Positions 47,819-64,000 of a stretch of DNA of 64,000 nucleotides are shown here, in pieces. The notes beneath the pieces were generated by a model. The model ran no database searches. It was not told where the DNA came from and saw nothing but the letters and a program-made list of their open reading frames with translations. The first letter of the stretch is position 1; every line of letters starts with the position of its first letter. This DNA is from Asterias amurensis (taxonomy: Eukaryota > Echinodermata > Asteroidea > Forcipulatida > Asteriidae), in the NCBI RefSeq assembly GCF_032118995.1, contig NC_092649.1, forward strand, positions 25,597,927-25,661,926, given 5' to 3'. The translations under genes were made by a program, and so were the position numbers.

Positions 47819-48239
47819 TAGCTAGACTACAATTACAAACAAACTAACCAACAAGAAAAAGTAATGTAATTGTAACACTGCCCAGTCACTGTCAGTGACT
47901 GTCAGTAGACAAAATAGTTTTATACATGACCCACGGCCACAGTGTATTAATTATATCAATATTTTTATAGGCAACTGTCTTCTTAACTTAATAAAGGTTT
48001 ATTATTGATTTATCATAGAGCAAGGAATTCAATTAGGAACGAGCTCTTCGTTCCTTACTTAAAAACCAATGTCTGACTGTTGTAGACCCAAAATATTTAC
48101 TGTTTACAATTATTGTAAAGTGGTCATCAAATTCAAAAGGAACACAGTAACACACCACAGTCCAACATACCGAGAATCAGATACAGTACATTGTAGCACC
48201 TAACACTAGACAGCTGTCCTTAGCTGTCGCTTTGTATCG

Positions 48240-48452
48240 TAAATTGGGTGTCATCCCTGGCTACGTAAAACAAGGCAGTTAACAGTTTAATTGTGTATTA
48301 TATGAATTCTGACTGGCACCTCAAACAAAGATATTGACAAAAAAGTGAGATCGCCAACATAGAACATAGCCTCATCATAGGGCTAGAAAACTCGCAGTTG
48401 GGAGAGCGCCTGTGCATTATTCCGGAGGTCATCGGTTCATTTTCTCTATTCA
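48240..48452 (+). repeat. tRNA-derived SINE (GGATAGCTCAGTTGG family)
   Basis: Body TGTCATCCCTGGCTACGTAA with 'AGATATTGACAAAAAAGTGA', 'GATCGCCAACATAG' and a degraded tRNA-like head (CTCGCAGTTGGGAGAGCGCC, GGTCATCGGTTCATTTTCTC). Related to 16,378-16,575. It lies about 150 bp upstream of the CCDC77 start codon. Confidence 0.6.
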
Positions 48453-48601
48453 ACCCCAAGCCAAAAAGTAAATGAAAATACTGTATGCTTTACAAACTCA
48501 ATTCTATTTTTATAGGCCCTAACAGCTGGTGAACTGAGTTTAGTTTTTCGACAGAAAAAAAAAGCAACCATCACCCGAGAAGTACAGTAACGTCGCTCAG
48601 C

Positions 48602-54137
<5,536 letters not shown>

Positions 54138-54744
54138 TGACCCCTGCACATAAACACTGCCCTCTAGTGGTGAACAAAAGACCAATCTAAAGAGTCTGGC
54201 CAGGCCAGTTTAAACTGTTCCCACCTTGACACCCAATGCTTTGTTTATTGGATGAGGAGAGTCCTTCCTTTCGAAAGCAAACAGAGCCTAATTTCATGTC
54301 TGCGCTTACGGCCAATTGATTCACTTGCTTACAGAGCACTGCAAGCACAGAAATGGGTTTTCAAACGCCGTCATGTGAAATACATTTGTACAGGATTGGC
54401 ACTAAACAGCATGATAACGAGAGATTTCTTAAACATGCCTTGAAATAACCATAAGCACCCATAGCAATGCCCTTTTCAAAGTTCCAATACAACTTACATT
54501 TTCAATACAGAAGTGCCCCTTATCAGAGGGAAATTGATGTGCCCCCATCTGATGACTTGGCTCTCACATGCACAAGGGCTGCTTTGGTATAAAAAAGGCC
54601 AAGGAAGTTGTTTTATCCATCTTTAAACAAAATACATGAATCATTTTGATGTAGTTTAGACATGCTTGCTTATGAAATTTTGTAATAAGTTTTTACACCT
54701 GAGGGTATTTCAAAATTGCATTAAAAAAAGAAAAACGTTTTGTA

Positions 54745-54750
54745 AATAAA
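54745..54750 (+). terminator. CCDC77: Poly(A) signal of CCDC77
   Basis: AATAAA in the context GTAAATAAAATAAAATG, about 610 bp past the stop codon. It is the first canonical signal downstream of the CCDC77 stop that I noticed. Confidence 0.5.
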
Positions 54751-55084
54751 ATAAAATGTAGTTTTTATAAACCAATTCAAATCTTTTCTTGTACTTTTTA
54801 CCATGTCTTTTTTGTACATAACAATAACCATGATTATCGAAGATGTTAATCAAGATGTTAAGCTTCGCATTGTGTGAAAAGTAAGACGAAACTACTAAGA
54901 AAGAACCTATCAATCCACTTCCATTTGGTTTAGGGTGCTAAGATATTTAGCTTCAGATTTTGACGACCTACAAGACCTACAAAAAAAAAGACACACTGCC
55001 ACAAAGCAATATTATGTAACTCTCTTTCTGTGTTATTCCACGCCGAGTCCAATGAACATTACATACTAGTTTTAGATACATACA

Positions 55085-55335
55085 TAAATCTTATATAACA
55101 TGCACTCTGTTGGGAACGGACAGCCCCCATCATGTGTCGACACCAATTGTACAATACTAAACAATCACTCTGCTACCTGGCAACTTGGGTTGATCGTCTC
55201 AACCCTAGCATTTTGTCAAGGCCCTTCGTGGCGTCAGCAGCAAAGCGACTGGAACAGTCGCTTTGGATCGCAGCTCTCCAAGCCACGAAAGCCTTAACAA
55301 AAGGCCATCTCAACCCCAGCTCACCCTCAACATAA
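55085..55335 (+). other. GC-richer open segment, possible gene fragment
   Basis: A plus-strand frame of 67 codons (CRHQLYNTKQ, LATWVDRLNPSILSRP, AAKRLEQSLWIAALQATKAL) stands out from the AT-rich surroundings. The residues look protein-like, but I recognise no family, and it contains a palindrome AAGCGACTGGAACAGTCGCTT. The remainder of 54.8-58.9 kb is AT-rich with nothing further supported; it may be long 3'-UTR of a flanking gene. Confidence 0.22.
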
Positions 55336-58300
55336 GAGCTACTGATACAAAACTGTAAAATGAATGCTGTACATTAGTCTGGCCCCAGGGCCCACATTGT
55401 GACACTGGTGACCCTATCATACATGAGTCCTCATTCAAAGGGTTAGCACCAAACCATGGGGCCAATACTTGAGGCTTTTGGCCATTAGCCTTTTTGAGGT
55501 ATGGCGGACACTATAGTAGTGCACTGTTTGGTTTGGGTGTGATACAGACAAATTTCCCTAAAACCTATAAGTGTTGTGTCCACCATTTCTCAAAATGGTT
55601 TTCTGAACTAGTGGAAATAAAATGGCAACCCCGATGATGGATGCTTAAACAAAGTGCAGAATTTCTGCTACTCTTAATGTGTCCAAATGCTTTTACACTT
55701 TCAACCCAAAAGCGTGTGCTAATGTACACTGAACAGTGCATGCGTAACAATGATATATCAAAATGTGTCAGAATTTGAGAATTTTTTTAATTCTTCATAA
55801 AATAGGTCTATAAACAGAGTGACAAAAGTTATTATTACAAATTACCGCTTTTTTACCATCCCTGGGGAAACCAACACAAAAACTTCCCTTAATGCAAATA
55901 GAAAATATCGTCTCATGTCTTCTCCACACACTGTTTTGTTTTATTTATTAAATTGTCACAATTTTTCTGAAATAAATGGTGCTAAAAAGTTGGCAAGTAA
56001 TATTCTTTGGGATTCTTCACTCCTCTTCCAACTCTAGCGTGTAGTTGGTGTGGAAGACAGGGTGGAATAGAAATGCACAAAACACGCCTTGCATGAACTA
56101 CATGCTCCTTACACACATACCACCATGAAATTGCAAACCAAAATATCTAGATACAAATTAACTAGTGTGTTTTATGTACAAATTGCTTTGGCTGCATATC
56201 TTCAGAGACGCTTTTGCAAAAAAAGCGACCTCAAATTTATATTTTACACAGTTTTGTTTTTAAGTTACAGGGTGTTGCATTTATACTACAGACAACAAGT
56301 CATTTTTACTGGAAAGCAGTTTTGCCAGGGTGAACTTTCAAATCTCTTCAAACAATACAATGTTTGCCAAAACTTTCTTATAACATTTTTTCATAGTTTG
56401 CTATGTATAATATTAAAATATTTTAGAAGTATTTTGGGTATTTTAATTTTATTTGTATATTTTTATAGTCTGTACAAGGGATGTAAGGACTTAAAATGGC
56501 TTCTGTGTAATAGTATAGTTTAAGAGAGGGTTATCTATGTAGTATACATTATACATCGGTGAATCTTAATGATGAGATATCAACAAATCCAGTCACATCA
56601 ACTTAATCTTCATGACAATTTAATCTTCATGACAATTTGGCTGGTAACCTGTTCCTGCATAGCAAGTTTTTTTATGTGCAAATCCGAGTTTATCCTGTTT
56701 CTGCATTTCACTTTATACTTCAAACCACACTAACCCAACGATTGAGCATGACTAATTTTGTCTTAACATATTGACCAAATCAACTACCTTTATTATATAC
56801 CAGACCAGGAATTACGCACAGGTCACAAGGCCATGGCCTACGTTGCCCTGGTGTTGGCCTTGGTGCCCTTCAAAAGTTTCCCATTGACTTTAACACATTT
56901 AAAATGAAATTCCAGGCCTGATATACTGGGGCCAGTTTCAAGGGGGCTGTAAAGCACATAAATTTGCTTAGCTTAGAAAGGGTTGCTTAGAAAACACAGG
57001 GGAACCAACCAAATTGCCATAGTGTTGTATACTGTTTAACTGGTTCCTGGCTACACTCATAAGCAAACCAAGCGAAGTGGCTAAACATTTTTAATGCTAA
57101 ATCTCTATCATATTGGGCTTGTTACATGTGTGTGGTAGACAAACTCATTTTTATTCAGAGGGAAGTTATTACTGACAATAGCTGGCAAGTTTTCTTATTC
57201 ACAAAATAAGTTACGTCGTGTAAAACCCAGGAACTTCTTTGCAAAACTCAAACCTGGGTTTTTGCTGGAATCCGTATCCTGGTCGAGCCTGGTTTTGATG
57301 GCCAAATCAACCATTGATTGTTGTCTAAATTTATGAGGTGTTTAACTACGAACAAAATCCACAGAAACCATTTTATCTTCACGACAAACTTAGCGCGCAA
57401 CTTAAAAAGCGCAAATCTGTTACAACAGCGCAAATTGCTCAGTGTGACACCGACCGTGCATGGGGTTATTATCACACTGTTGTTGCCATAAGCTATTGCA
57501 GAAGAATTGTGAGCACCATATTTCATATGGAGAAGTGCATGCCCTTTTAAACTACCTAACAATATCAAAACCAAATAGTGCACTAATTTTAAATCAAGTT
57601 CCCAAGTGCCTTCCATCATGCCCATTTCAGCTCACAGACCACTACCTCAATTATGTCCTTTAACCAAATAGTTTTCAAATTTCTGTTTTTGAAAGCTCTT
57701 CAAATTCCCCCCTCTTTTTTTTAATTTAAAAATTGCACAAATTCTTTTCTGAAAAATGTAAATGAAACAAAAAGATAAAATAATAAAATAATAGGATTTA
57801 AATGTTTTTTCTTTTAATAATTTTGTTCATATATACAGTTGCATAGCTTTATGATGAACCAAAGTTTTCTTCTTCTGTTTTCAAAATTCCAAAATTAATA
57901 AAATTAAACGAAAAATGAGCAAGAAATATTCACAAATTTTATACCAGTTGGCAAATAATAATAATAATCTAAATACCCTTATTTATAATTCTATGAAGAC
58001 CACTTTCTTTTTGTTACAAAAGAATCTTTTTAATATTTTTAACTTATAGAACCATGTTCAGTGAAATTATATACCCCTTACACGTATTTCACACATCTTC
58101 TTTGATATTTAAGATCATTTTATGATCCATTTAACACATCAAATGCTGCGCCAAACTAAATGTGTGAAGCATCCGCAGCCAAATGTGAAGACAAATGTGA
58201 AAACATGTAGAAACTATAAACTATTGAATCATTTGTACAGTATGACAGTTTCTTCTATAAAAGATAAGAAAAAGGGACTAATTATAATACATTTGTCGGA

Positions 58301-58935
58301 CTAATTATAATACATGTAGTATAATAAATATTCGCAATCACAGCAAACATTCCACAGAGTGGGCTAGTTAGACCACTACAGGAGAAACGTACAAAGGGAA
58401 TCTTTAAAGCTCGGCCACAATTGCAAATAATTATTGTACCGAAGAGGGAAACCTTCAATGAGAAAGAAAAATGGCTTCAACTTTTTTCTTTGACAAATTT
58501 GTTTGGCAGGTTCAGTTTGTAGCAAGGAGCTTACACTGTGGCAACTTGTCCTCGCTTTTTCATTACTTTTGCTTCAACAGCAGAAAACAAAATAGTGCAC
58601 AAAACTTGACTTGACAAAAAAATGGCACTGATACAAAAAACACAAGTTGAATCTCAGACCACATTGTGGCTAACCAATGTACATTATGTTACCAAGAATA
58701 ACGTGGTGTGAGTTGATGTTGGGGAAGAAGTCTTAAACTGTGCCTTTAAGAACCAATTCTAACATAAAACAAATCAGAAAGTTACAACTAACTCTGTTAT
58801 ATGGTCAGTACTACAAGAGACTTATTACATTATTATTCACAAATTTGTGAGGAAACGGTGAAAAAAAATACCCATTATTCTGGACATAATGGCCGGCAAC
58901 CCAATATCTTGAGCATCTTATGTACTTCATGCTTA

Positions 58936-59102
58936 GAAAGTAACTGTGCTTAGCAGAGTACGTAGCTGTGCTTAGCAGAGTACGTAACTGTGCTTAGCAG
59001 AGTACGTAACTGTGCTTTTTAGCAGAGTACGTAACTGTGCTTAACAGAGTACGTAACTGTGCTTAACAGAGTACGTAACTGTGCTTAGCAAAGTACATGT
59101 AC
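58936..59102. repeat. 22-bp minisatellite, about seven units
   Basis: The unit GTGCTTAGCAGAGTACGTAACT repeats with minor variants (TTAGCAG/TTAACAG, one TTT insertion). It ends near GCAAAGTACATGT. Confidence 0.9.
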
Positions 59103-59269
59103 AATGGAACTGGCTCTCGGTGAGTGTAGAAAGTAAATCACATGATGCGTTCAATAACTGAAGAACCAACGTATTTAAAAATGTCAAAGATGATCCTCCA
59201 AGAGCAGGTGCTGAGGAGAGCTTGAATTTATGCAAAGCGCCCTCTTGTGGTGAGTGTTGTGATCCAACC

Positions 59270-59580
59270 AGGCAGCAAAAGCACCATGTGGTTTAGCCTG
59301 CTGACGTCACACTTCGAGGCTCGTGAATAACACCAGAGACCGGCATCAAAAAACGACATGTAGTTTAACCTTTGACCTCAGTCATTTCACATAGAGATAC
59401 GCAGTCAAATTCTATTGCGGACTTGACAGTAATGTACTGTTTGGGCAGCTAGTTTGGTCATGTCACTGCACGTTTATCAACATGATATCATTGTATCCAA
59501 TGGAATCACTGGATCTAGCGGTGGGGACCTGTCTTTATTCTTGCGGATAAAGACAGGGGCCCAGTCTACATGTGGTTATG
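59270..59580. repeat. TTTATTC...GGATAAAG repeat, long copy
   Basis: CTGCTGACGTCACACTTCGA, GAGATACGCAGTCAAATTCT and CTTGCGGATAAAGACAGGGG match, in order, the block at 49,660-49,890. It carries an internal palindrome at CTGTCTTTATTCTTGCGGAT. Confidence 0.65.
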
Positions 59581-59889
59581 TTTTACTTCATATCCCCTAC
59601 AGTACAAGTTGAGCCAGTGCCCATCCACATTACAATACAATGTACATGTACATAATCATATATGTACATTATATCTGTCCATGTCCCAGCTGAGCAAAAT
59701 TTGAACAACTGCGCCCTCGTGTGGCTGTTATAAGAGTCGGAGTCACCAGAATCACAGTTTAATTACAGGTATTTTTAATTTCCTCAAAATGATCTCTGTC
59801 TGCCGCCATCTAGTGGCAAGGTGAAGCCCATCAGTGACAACGGAAACGCTGCTTGCATATTGCGTGCATGTTAATCAAACAACACATTT

Positions 59890-60172
59890 CGTTTACAGGG
59901 TCTATTGCCGTGACGGAAGTAATTAACAGCGTTAAAAAATGGTGCACTTTGAGGGGTGCTCCCCCTAAAAAAAAACACCCACTCCTCTATTCTTGATGCA
60001 TAGACCCAAAGTGTTGGTTTCTCTGTGCGTCTTTCACACGATTGTCAAAATAACACAGCTCATTTACAAGGTCCATTGCCTTGGTGGAAGTAGTTAAAAG
60101 CGTTCACTCAGAGGGGTGCTCCCCCTAAAAAAAACATTATGCATAGACCCAGAGTGATGGTCTTTCACACGA
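59890..60172. repeat. Two-copy tandem repeat, unit about 160 bp
   Basis: CATTGCC-TGACGGAAGTAATTA, AGAGGGGTGCTCCCCCTAAA, TGCATAGACCCA-AGTG and GTCTTTCACACGA occur in order twice, at about 59,895-60,050 and 60,062-60,172. The second copy abuts the stop codon of the gene at 60,190, in its 3'-UTR. Confidence 0.85.
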
Positions 60173-60189
60173 GTGTGGAAAAGGAGTCA

Positions 60190-63113
60190 TCATGACTCTG
60201 CTGGCTCGTTGCCTGCTGCACTGAGATCGAGGGTGGGCTGGATGACTTTGTTGCGGGCGCTGAAGACGCTTGTGAGGGGGCTGCCGTTTCTGTTTTTTCT
60301 TGGGAGGGGCATTGTGGCGTTGATATCCAGGGTCTGATGGAAGAGATAAGAGATATTAACGATAATTTTAAAATCTTCATCAATCACAGTTTTTCTATAC
60401 CAAACTGAATTTAATAATAATTATAATGCGCCATCTATCTAGTGTACAAGGCGTACAATCTAGTGTCCTATTCCTAGGCGCAGACAAAAATAAAATAAAA
60501 TAACCAACAACAAAAACGTTGAAATTAAAAGAAATAGAGACAGAAACAACTTTAGTATTTGAGAAATAAAACAAATGAAATATAAATGACTCATACATTC
60601 TACACCTACTCATAGGTGTTTACTACTTATTACACATAAACTAACGAAAACAATAAAACTACTTGATATTAGGTTGATTAACTTAGTTAAAGACATCATA
60701 CCACTAGATACGTCCTAAGAATGATAATAAAATAAAATAAATTATGGCAAATTTGTTTGCCAGAACATGGAAAGATTGGGATTATTTCCAAGGAGCTTTC
60801 TTCAGAATCAGGGAGAGTTGGCAGTTCTTCTATATTGGTTAACTATGTGAGACCCCAAAACATGGCGGACAGAGCAGATCCTGACACACATGCATGAGTA
60901 TTTAGAAAGAGTACAGGAATTTGCTAAAATCGTTGGAATAGAAAACTTCAAGGGCAATACACTGAGGAAACTAATACATGCATGAAGAGTAAGAAAACAG
61001 GAGTCCAAGTACATGTAGGATTAGACGGACAGTTACTATGTGGATAAACGAAAGAGACTCATCGCAGTTATTCGGAAGAGGAAAATTTCCTTGTGACTAC
61101 ACAGGTTGCATTTCATGTGTCAAATTAAAAGAAAGACATGACAGTTTAATGCACGCACTATAAGTACTGGTGTAAAAGACACATTGGACGTCACAAATCA
61201 CAAACATGGCAAGGATTAAACACACATTCAGAGATAAAGGTTACAAAGGTTCATGAAGAAAACACTACAAGGTATTTTTATTTGCAAAATTCAACAGTTG
61301 TGAACAGAACTCCTTAGGAGTCATTGAATGATGCCAAACCAGGGCGGCAACCTTATCTAAAGAGCCAATCACATCATGAGGCAACTCATTATTTTATGAA
61401 TATGCATCAGATACATATAGATCTCTTCATCAAAATTGGTCGTTTTTCATATGTATGATCAACAGATGTATTTGTGGTCTACATGATGGGAGGGAAGTGG
61501 GAGCCCCGACCCCAAACTACCCGTTGACGGTTTACTACTACTAGCTACTACCAGACAGTTACAGTCATCATGAGAACCATGCATTTAAAACGGAGACAGC
61601 TTCAACTCACACAGCCACAATGCGTGTGACGGCCCACTATACGACGGGATATGAATAAAGGTTGTGTGCAAAGAGGGGGGAAAAAGACACAATGTGCTTT
61701 ACATCAATCTCTCAAGAAATCCAGCAAAGATTTGTCTGCTTAGTGTTTCATCGCAACTGGTTTCAGGTGTTTAAGTTTGAAATCCTCTAACTCATGGTTA
61801 TCAGCTTTCCAGTGAGGTGACCAACCATTTTAAACCTTTGCTAATGTTTGTGCATTGCGGGACAGAACATAACTCTGTACATTTGCATATTGTGTAGATG
61901 CATTTACACACACACAGCTTTGTTGCAGTCACTGTGAGGATATTCCAATGTTCAGTACACATAAGGGAAATCCTATTCTACAACACTGTAAATAAGACTG
62001 TGTGGACGTGTCAGCCCATAACACTGTGCGGACATGTGTTCGTCCACATAGTGTTGCAAGCAACTGCATTAATGATTATGTGGACCTCTTTTGTTCTCGA
62101 TACAAGATAAAGCAGTGGTTGCCCATGCACAAAAATGGAGTTGCACATTCCAATAAGATGTGTATAGTAATGTAATAAGTGTCTCTATAAAATCAGTGCA
62201 TGGTTTTGCATCGGATATAAAGAACATTAATTTGATTAATAAGAAAAACAATATTTCCCTCCATTCACATATCTTTTCACTCCCTTCAAACAATAGCATT
62301 AAAGGCTAATCAAGATCAAGACTTCCAGAGAGTTCAACCCTGAAAACTTTAAGAAAGTGACCTCCTCCAATGCCATGAAAGCTATGTAATATTAATGGCA
62401 ATAAGAGTAAGAGGAAACTTGTTGTTTACGTACCACTCCACTGTCCAGAGAGCTCGCACTATTTCTGTGATTTTTCTTGGCTGTAAAAGGAAACAAATGT
62501 CAAACAATTAATCAAGGATCCGATAGCCTGGAGTAAATCTTAATACAAGAAAGAATAAGTAGAGAAGCAAAAATCCTGTGCCACAAAATTCATTCTTTTG
62601 TAATTCTCCTTTGCTACAGGTTTATAGAATTATAAAAATGTATTTGTTTCAAAACCCAGGTTCCTCAAAGCACATCACAACAACACAAGGAAGAACTTGC
62701 AATCTCAAGGTTGTGGGTTCGAATCCACCAAGCTAACCGCTGGTTCCACAATGACTAGAATAAGTATTGTTGTCTAGTTACTGAATTATAATTATTGACC
62801 GAATGTTTTTATAAGTAGGTTTGGAGAGCTTGGTGTTTACATCCCCTTGTGGGAGTTTGCAACGGGAAGATCATCAAAACAAACAAACAAACAAACAAAT
62901 AAACAAACTTACAAGCTGCTTCCTTGAGATCCATCAGTGAGTTAGAAAGCGCACTTCTCTTCAAACTCCCGGTATCCGCGGCTTGAGGAGCCAGGGAATC
63001 CATACTGCCGCTAAGATTCTGCGTACTAGCAAAACTCTCCGTGTCGAGACCCAGCCCAGAGTCTGCTGTGCTTGCTTGGCTTTTACGGACAATCTTCTGT
63101 CTCTCCAGCTCGG
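60190..63113 (-). CDS. C-terminal part of an unrecognised Ser-rich protein (5' end off the window)
   Basis: Three exons, 63113-62913, 62480-62434 and 60333-60190, join in phase and end in a stop, giving about 130 residues: ELERQKIVRKSQASTADSGL, GLDTESFASTQNLSGSMDSL, KEAASKKNHRNSASSLDSGV, TLDINATMPLPRKNRNGSPL, TSVFSARNKVIQPTLDLSAA and GNEPAES. The tail is polar, rich in Ser and low in hydrophobic residues, as in a disordered regulatory tail. ELERQK at the start may be the end of a coiled coil. The acceptor at 63,114 shows more exons beyond the right edge, but none is visible between 63.1 and 64.0 kb. I do not recognise the family. Confidence 0.7.
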
Positions 63114-63234
63114 CTGTTGGTCAGAAATAATCGTTAAAAAGTTTGTTAATAGTTGCTCAAAAAACTCTTCATGTTTTCTTTGATTTAATGTTTCCCTTGT
63201 TTTTATTGGATTTGTACTACATCTATCTACAGGG

Positions 63235-63400
63235 AAATCTCAGTGGTCTAGTTGGTATGACATTGCTCTAAAATTGCAAAGGTCATGGGTTTGAACCCAA
63301 CAAGAGTAATATGCCTGTGATTTTTGTACACAGAGCTCGGAAAGTACTGAGTATGCAGTGCTAACACACATCGGTGTATATGGGTAAAATCAAAACAAAA
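63235..63400 (+). repeat. tRNA-derived SINE (CTAGTTGG family)
   Basis: AGTGGTCTAGTTGGTATGAC (A-box), GGTCATGGGTTTGAACCCAA (B-box) and the tail GGAAAGTACTGAGTATGCAG. It is the least degraded plus-strand copy of the family. The last 600 bp of the window are AT-rich with nothing else supported. Confidence 0.75.
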
Positions 63401-64000
63401 TTTCCCTTCTGTATAAACAGACAAAAACACAATTTTTCTAGCTAAAAACTAAACCAAAATACACAATATTTTTACAAATTATCTTAACGATAACGAAGTC
63501 ACTTCTCAATTAGTGAAACATGAAATACAAAACTATTGTTAGAAACAATTACAACTTTTGGCAAGAGTATTATTGCTGTATTGTTTACCACTTTAATGGT
63601 TGGATATCAATCAAAGGGACAAAAAAGAATCATTAAAAGCAGTTACTCCAAAATATTAATTAGCTAAACGAGGACAAAGATTAATTCAGAGCAGGGTGAG
63701 TCCCATGCATAAGCTAGTGCATTGAGCTGATACATGTCAATTGCGGCTAATAGGCAACAAAATAAAACAAAATAAAAGAGAACAAGGTCAAAACAAAAAA
63801 TAAAACTGATCAAAGTCACAAAAATCATACTGATAAAATGATTTTGTATTCTAATAATGATGATAGTGGAAAACATCACTTGAAATATTTCTGTCTGAAA
63901 TGTCATATTTGATGCGAAATAAATAATCCAATTTCGTGTTTGGAGTTTATCGCTCAGTGAGCGTTTTATTCATTTTTATTTTGGCATCGATATCAGCAAA

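Overview
This is a eukaryotic genomic window: genes are split by many GT-AG introns, there are long AT-rich introns, and short non-autonomous transposons and tRNA-derived SINEs are everywhere. The protein set (CCDC77, an SLC16-type transporter, a large WD40 protein) is metazoan. The repeat families, especially a TTAA-flanked element with ends like AGGCACTGGACAC, look to me like those of echinoderms, most likely a sea star. That placement is inference from memory and was not searched.

Layout. (1) About 2.0-23.4 kb, minus strand: one large gene for a WD40-repeat protein of at least 1,342 residues. Its 27 coding exons join with consistent splice phase, and its C-terminal end lies off or beyond the left edge. 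Introns carry SINEs, MITEs, a nested Tc1-type element and an inverted copy of one of the gene's own exons. The far left (0.49-1.19 kb) holds three copies of a 233-bp tandem repeat. (2) 24.6-28.5 kb, plus strand: a small secreted protein of 122 residues with a saposin-like cysteine pattern, a TATA box and an apparent 3'-UTR intron. (3) 28.5-31.4 kb: gene-poor, with several palindromic repeat arrays. (4) 31.5-36.5 kb, minus strand: a decayed tandem array of short cysteine-rich exons, perhaps VWC-like, with a 34-bp minisatellite inside one exon. (5) 36.5-40.7 kb: no supported gene; a 1.17-kb foldback element. (6) 40.8-43.9 kb, minus strand: a complete four-exon monocarboxylate-transporter-like gene. 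(7) 44-48.6 kb: repeats, including a perfect 60-bp-arm hairpin. (8) 48.6-54.75 kb, plus strand: CCDC77, nine coding exons, 503 residues. (9) 54.8-60.2 kb: AT-rich, no clear gene. (10) 60.2-63.1 kb, minus strand: the last three exons of an unrecognised Ser-rich protein that continues off the right edge.

The genes do not form a functional cluster. CCDC77 is a centrosome/cilium-linked coiled-coil protein and the large WD40 protein may be ciliary, but nothing in the sequence ties them together. The most unusual content is structural: inverted exon duplication, tandem duplication of an exon end with its splice donor, large palindromes, and several unrelated loci in which a short word and its reverse complement recur many times.
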